From contig JBFLKU010000028.1 in NCBI GenBank assembly GCA_040883315.1, forward strand, positions 16,828-80,827: 64,000 nucleotides of DNA, written 5' to 3'. The position numbers and the translations under genes are program-made. Position 1 is the first letter of the stretch; every line of letters begins with the position of its first letter. Below are positions 62,347 through 64,000 of the stretch, one piece after another. The stretch is from JAFGUF01 sp040883315. GTDB taxonomy: Bacteria; Bacillota; Clostridia; Christensenellales; UMGS416. A model generated the notes under the pieces. It did no database searches. It was not told where the DNA came from and was given only the letters and a program-made list of their open reading frames with translations.

Positions 62347-62984
62347 TGAACTGTTTAATAATATTAAATGGCAACATAATAAATAATGATGCAGCAAAAG
62401 AGGCAGTAAAAAATGCTGACTTGGTGATATGTGCAGACGGCGGAGCAAAATGGGCAAGCGAAACAAAGATAAAGGTAGATGCTGTGATAGGCGATTTTGA
62501 CTCTGCAAGTACAGAAATTATTGATTTATATAGGAATACAGATACCAAGATAATTACAGCACCGGATGAAAAGGACGAAACGGACGGCGTGCTGGCGGTG
62601 GACTATGCGATATTGCGCGGAGCAGAGAGCGTCACAATACTAGGTGCGGCGGGGGGCAGGCTGGATCATCAGTTTGGAAACCTGATGTTACTAAAAAGAC
62701 TGCAGGACTCGAAGTGCAGAGGCAGAATAATATTGGATGAAGGATATGCTGTGATGAGCAACAAATGCACCAAGATTGACTGCCGCATAGGAGACATAAT
62801 ATCAATCGTGCCATTTGACGGCGAGCTGGTGATAAATGAATCTGCTGGGCTGAAATATCCAATAGACAAGGGCACGAATTTCAAAAACGGATATCCTATA
62901 GGGCTGAGCAACATCGCAGTGGATGGTGAAGTGATTTTGGACATTACAGGCGGAACGGCACTGATATTCTGCTATAAAAAATAA
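62346..62984 (+). CDS. thiN: thiamine diphosphokinase
   Basis: Transfers diphosphate from ATP to thiamine. N-terminal catalytic domain with CADGGAKWA, VIGDFDSA and DETDGVLAVDYAI, then the GAAGGRLDHQFGNL motif; a small beta C-terminal domain binds thiamine. Length (212) is typical. Last gene of the priA-thiN block; the rsgA-rpe-thiN order is common in Firmicutes. No TPP riboswitch is seen upstream, as expected inside an operon. Confidence 0.95.
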   Translation: MNCLIILNGNIINNDAAKEAVKNADLVICADGGAKWASETKIKVDAVIGDFDSASTEIIDLYRNTDTKIITAPDEKDETDGVLAVDYAILRGAESVTILGAAGGRLDHQFGNLMLLKRLQDSKCRGRIILDEGYAVMSNKCTKIDCRIGDIISIVPFDGELVINESAGLKYPIDKGTNFKNGYPIGLSNIAVDGEVILDITGGTALIFCYKK

Positions 62985-63091
62985 ACGTAAATACAGTTAT
63001 TTATTTTCCAATTCGAAAAATGAACAAAGCATAATGCATCAAAATATATCTATTATAGTTTGCGGCATTTATTTAGAAAAAGATAAATTAT

Positions 63092-63119
63092 TTGACAGCA
63101 AAATTTCTTGTGATATAAT
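63092..63119 (+). promoter_or_regulatory. smpB: smpB/ssrA promoter
   Basis: TTGACA at 63092-63097, a 16-base spacer ending in TGA, and TATAAT at 63114-63119: consensus at both hexamers plus extended -10. About 30 bases before the smpB ATG. Confidence 0.85.
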
Positions 63120-63148
63120 CTAATAGCAATAAATAAAGGAGTGCTTTT

Positions 63149-63613
63149 ATGGCAGAGGGCGAAAAAACACTAGTGCTTAACAGAAAAGCACGACATGAAT
63201 ATTTTATTGATGAGACTTTTGAAGCTGGAATAGAGCTGAAAGGCTCTGAAGTGAAATCCTGCAGGATGGGAAAAGCGAACTTCAAAGATGGGTATATAAA
63301 CATAAAGAACGGTGAGGCATATTTGGTGTCTTCGCATATATCCCCATATGAAAAAGGAAGTGCATATAACCCAGACCCAGACAGAGACAGAAGGCTGCTT
63401 CTGCATAAAAAGCAGATAGGCTATCTGAATGTGATGTCGCAAAAGGACGGAATGACCTTGATACCTCTGCGACTTTATCTGACCAAAGGGAAGGTGAAGC
63501 TGGAGATAGGCGTAGCGAGGGGCAAAAAGCTATACGACAAGCGCGACAGCAAGAAGGAAGCCGACGCAAAAAGACAAATGGACAGAGCGATGGCAAGAAA
63601 TCAAAGATATTAA
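63149..63613 (+). CDS. smpB: SsrA-binding protein SmpB
   Basis: Binds tmRNA and places it in stalled ribosomes. Family segments are LNRKARHEYFIDETFEAGIE-type N-terminus, LKGSEVKSCR, NKANFKD-like KANFKDGY and a basic, disordered C-terminal tail with KKEADAKRQMDRAMAR. Length (154) is typical. AAGGAGTG precedes the ATG. It is immediately followed by ssrA, so protein and RNA partners are probably cotranscribed. Confidence 0.97.
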   Translation: MAEGEKTLVLNRKARHEYFIDETFEAGIELKGSEVKSCRMGKANFKDGYINIKNGEAYLVSSHISPYEKGSAYNPDPDRDRRLLLHKKQIGYLNVMSQKDGMTLIPLRLYLTKGKVKLEIGVARGKKLYDKRDSKKEADAKRQMDRAMARNQRY

Positions 63614-63619
63614 TAACAC

Positions 63620-63987
63620 GGGGGCGTACTGGTTTTCGACGGGGTCGGGGATCTATTGTAAGCGAGTCGCAGTTTCTCAAAATCTGCGCTAAAAAAGGTG
63701 AGATTAAATTTAAATGCAGAAAATAATAATCAAAATTTCGCATTAGCAGCTGCTTAATTAAGCCTGCCGCTCATATCCTGCAAGACTAGCATAACAGGGT
63801 AGAGCGTACAAAAATGCTGGTTGCGACTATCTAAGCTTTGCGATAGTCTAAGAAATATGAAGCTACTTACGGCTTTGGTTTGTCAAATTGGACTAGCTGT
63901 ATAGGAAATTTTTCAATATGACTACACTCGTAGAAAGCGATAGAGTATCGGTTTCGGACAGGGGTTCGACTCCCCTCGCCTCCACCA
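63620..63987 (+). ncRNA. ssrA: transfer-messenger RNA
   Basis: A complete one-piece tmRNA. The 5' GGGGGCG pairs with CGCCTCC (63977-63983) to form the acceptor stem. ACTGGTTTTCGACGGG is the usual 5' D-like region, GTTCGACTCC the T-arm, and CCA is encoded at 63985-63987. It starts 7 bases after smpB. Its 3' segment is duplicated, inverted, at 25583-25598. Confidence 0.96.
63716..63757 (+). other. ssrA: tmRNA tag reading frame
   Basis: From the resume codon GCA to TAA it encodes AENNNQNFALAAA, to which tmRNA adds a leading Ala. The hydrophobic FALAAA end is the ClpXP recognition signal; it has one Ala more than the usual LAA ending. Confidence 0.88.
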
Positions 63988-64000
63988 AAAGATGATGAAA

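Noticed and set aside
25583..63987. The 38 kb between the two copies of the tmRNA 3' segment as one mobile island
   Set aside because: The copies are inverted, not direct, and the interval is full of core housekeeping genes, so it cannot be an excisable element.
1..64000. CRISPR arrays, insertion sequences, prophage or defence systems
   Set aside because: I saw no regularly spaced repeats, no transposase or integrase frames and no recognised defence genes. The dGTPase-like gene alone is not enough to claim defence.

Overview
The window looks like chromosomal DNA from an anaerobic, low-G+C Gram-positive bacterium of the class Clostridia. The evidence is AT-rich DNA, strong AGGAGG-type ribosome-binding sites, sigma-A-like promoters, an AbrB-type regulator with a CxxC/CxxC tail, a PASTA-domain Ser/Thr kinase, signal peptidase I of Gram-positive type, an oxygen-independent B12-dependent ribonucleotide reductase, an ADP-forming acyl-CoA synthetase and an EFR1-type ferredoxin/flavodoxin. 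The genus cannot be fixed from the sequence alone.

Layout. 1-2.6 kb (+): end of an unidentified membrane gene, two membrane-anchored proteins of unknown role and a PLP-dependent amino-acid decarboxylase. 2.65 kb (-): glyoxalase-like protein. 3.2-5.1 kb (+): hflK-hflC. 5.2-13.1 kb (-): LURP-one-like protein, HAD phosphatase, cca, purD, purH, an MBL-fold protein, a panE-like reductase and exoA. 13.2-23.6 kb (-): nrdJ, an EAL-CBS-GGDEF protein, a DUF4870-like protein, a fused acyl-CoA synthetase and a PhoR/PhoB-type two-component system. 23.8-25.6 kb (+): MFS transporter and HD hydrolase. 25.6-26.5 kb: a small, very AT-rich insert with two coupled unknown genes and a 16-bp copy of the tmRNA 3' end. 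26.5-34.3 kb (-): GNAT, murI, EFR1 protein, YgiQ-type radical SAM protein, clpX, clpP, tig. 34.5-34.8 kb: tRNA-Leu(CAG) and tRNA-Pro(CGG), the latter running into a perfect 54-bp palindrome. 34.9-36.1 kb (-): argJ. 36.3-40.5 kb (+): MBL hydrolase, M29 aminopeptidase, methyltransferase, GtrA-fusion protein, abrB. 40.5-46.6 kb (-): a 2H/DUF3006 fusion, YugP-like zinc peptidase, PHP protein, signal peptidase I, DUF951 protein, alpha/beta-hydrolase-fold protein, dGTPase-like protein and PfoR-type transporter. 46.9-64 kb (+ only): rpsB-tsf-pyrH, hemolysin III, citrate synthase, the long block priA-def-fmt-rsmB-rlmN-prpC-prkC-rsgA-rpe-thiN, then smpB and ssrA.

How it works together. Most genes are housekeeping: translation and its quality control (rpsB, tsf, def, fmt, rsmB, rlmN, rsgA, smpB/tmRNA, cca), protein folding and turnover (tig-clpP-clpX, hflKC), nucleotide metabolism (nrdJ, purHD, pyrH, dgt), and cell-envelope growth control (murI, prkC/prpC). 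No complete novel defence or mobile system is visible.

The unusual content is a set of apparently inactivated enzyme folds: a degenerate EAL domain, a degenerate glycosyltransferase fused to GtrA, a 2H-phosphoesterase-like fold without either catalytic histidine fused to DUF3006, a PHP protein lacking metal ligands, and an alpha/beta-hydrolase fold with Ala in place of the nucleophile. Non-coding signals also stand out: the tmRNA-like attachment scar, the tRNA-Pro palindrome, an attenuator-like hairpin before rpsB, and phased direct repeats upstream of the two-component system.
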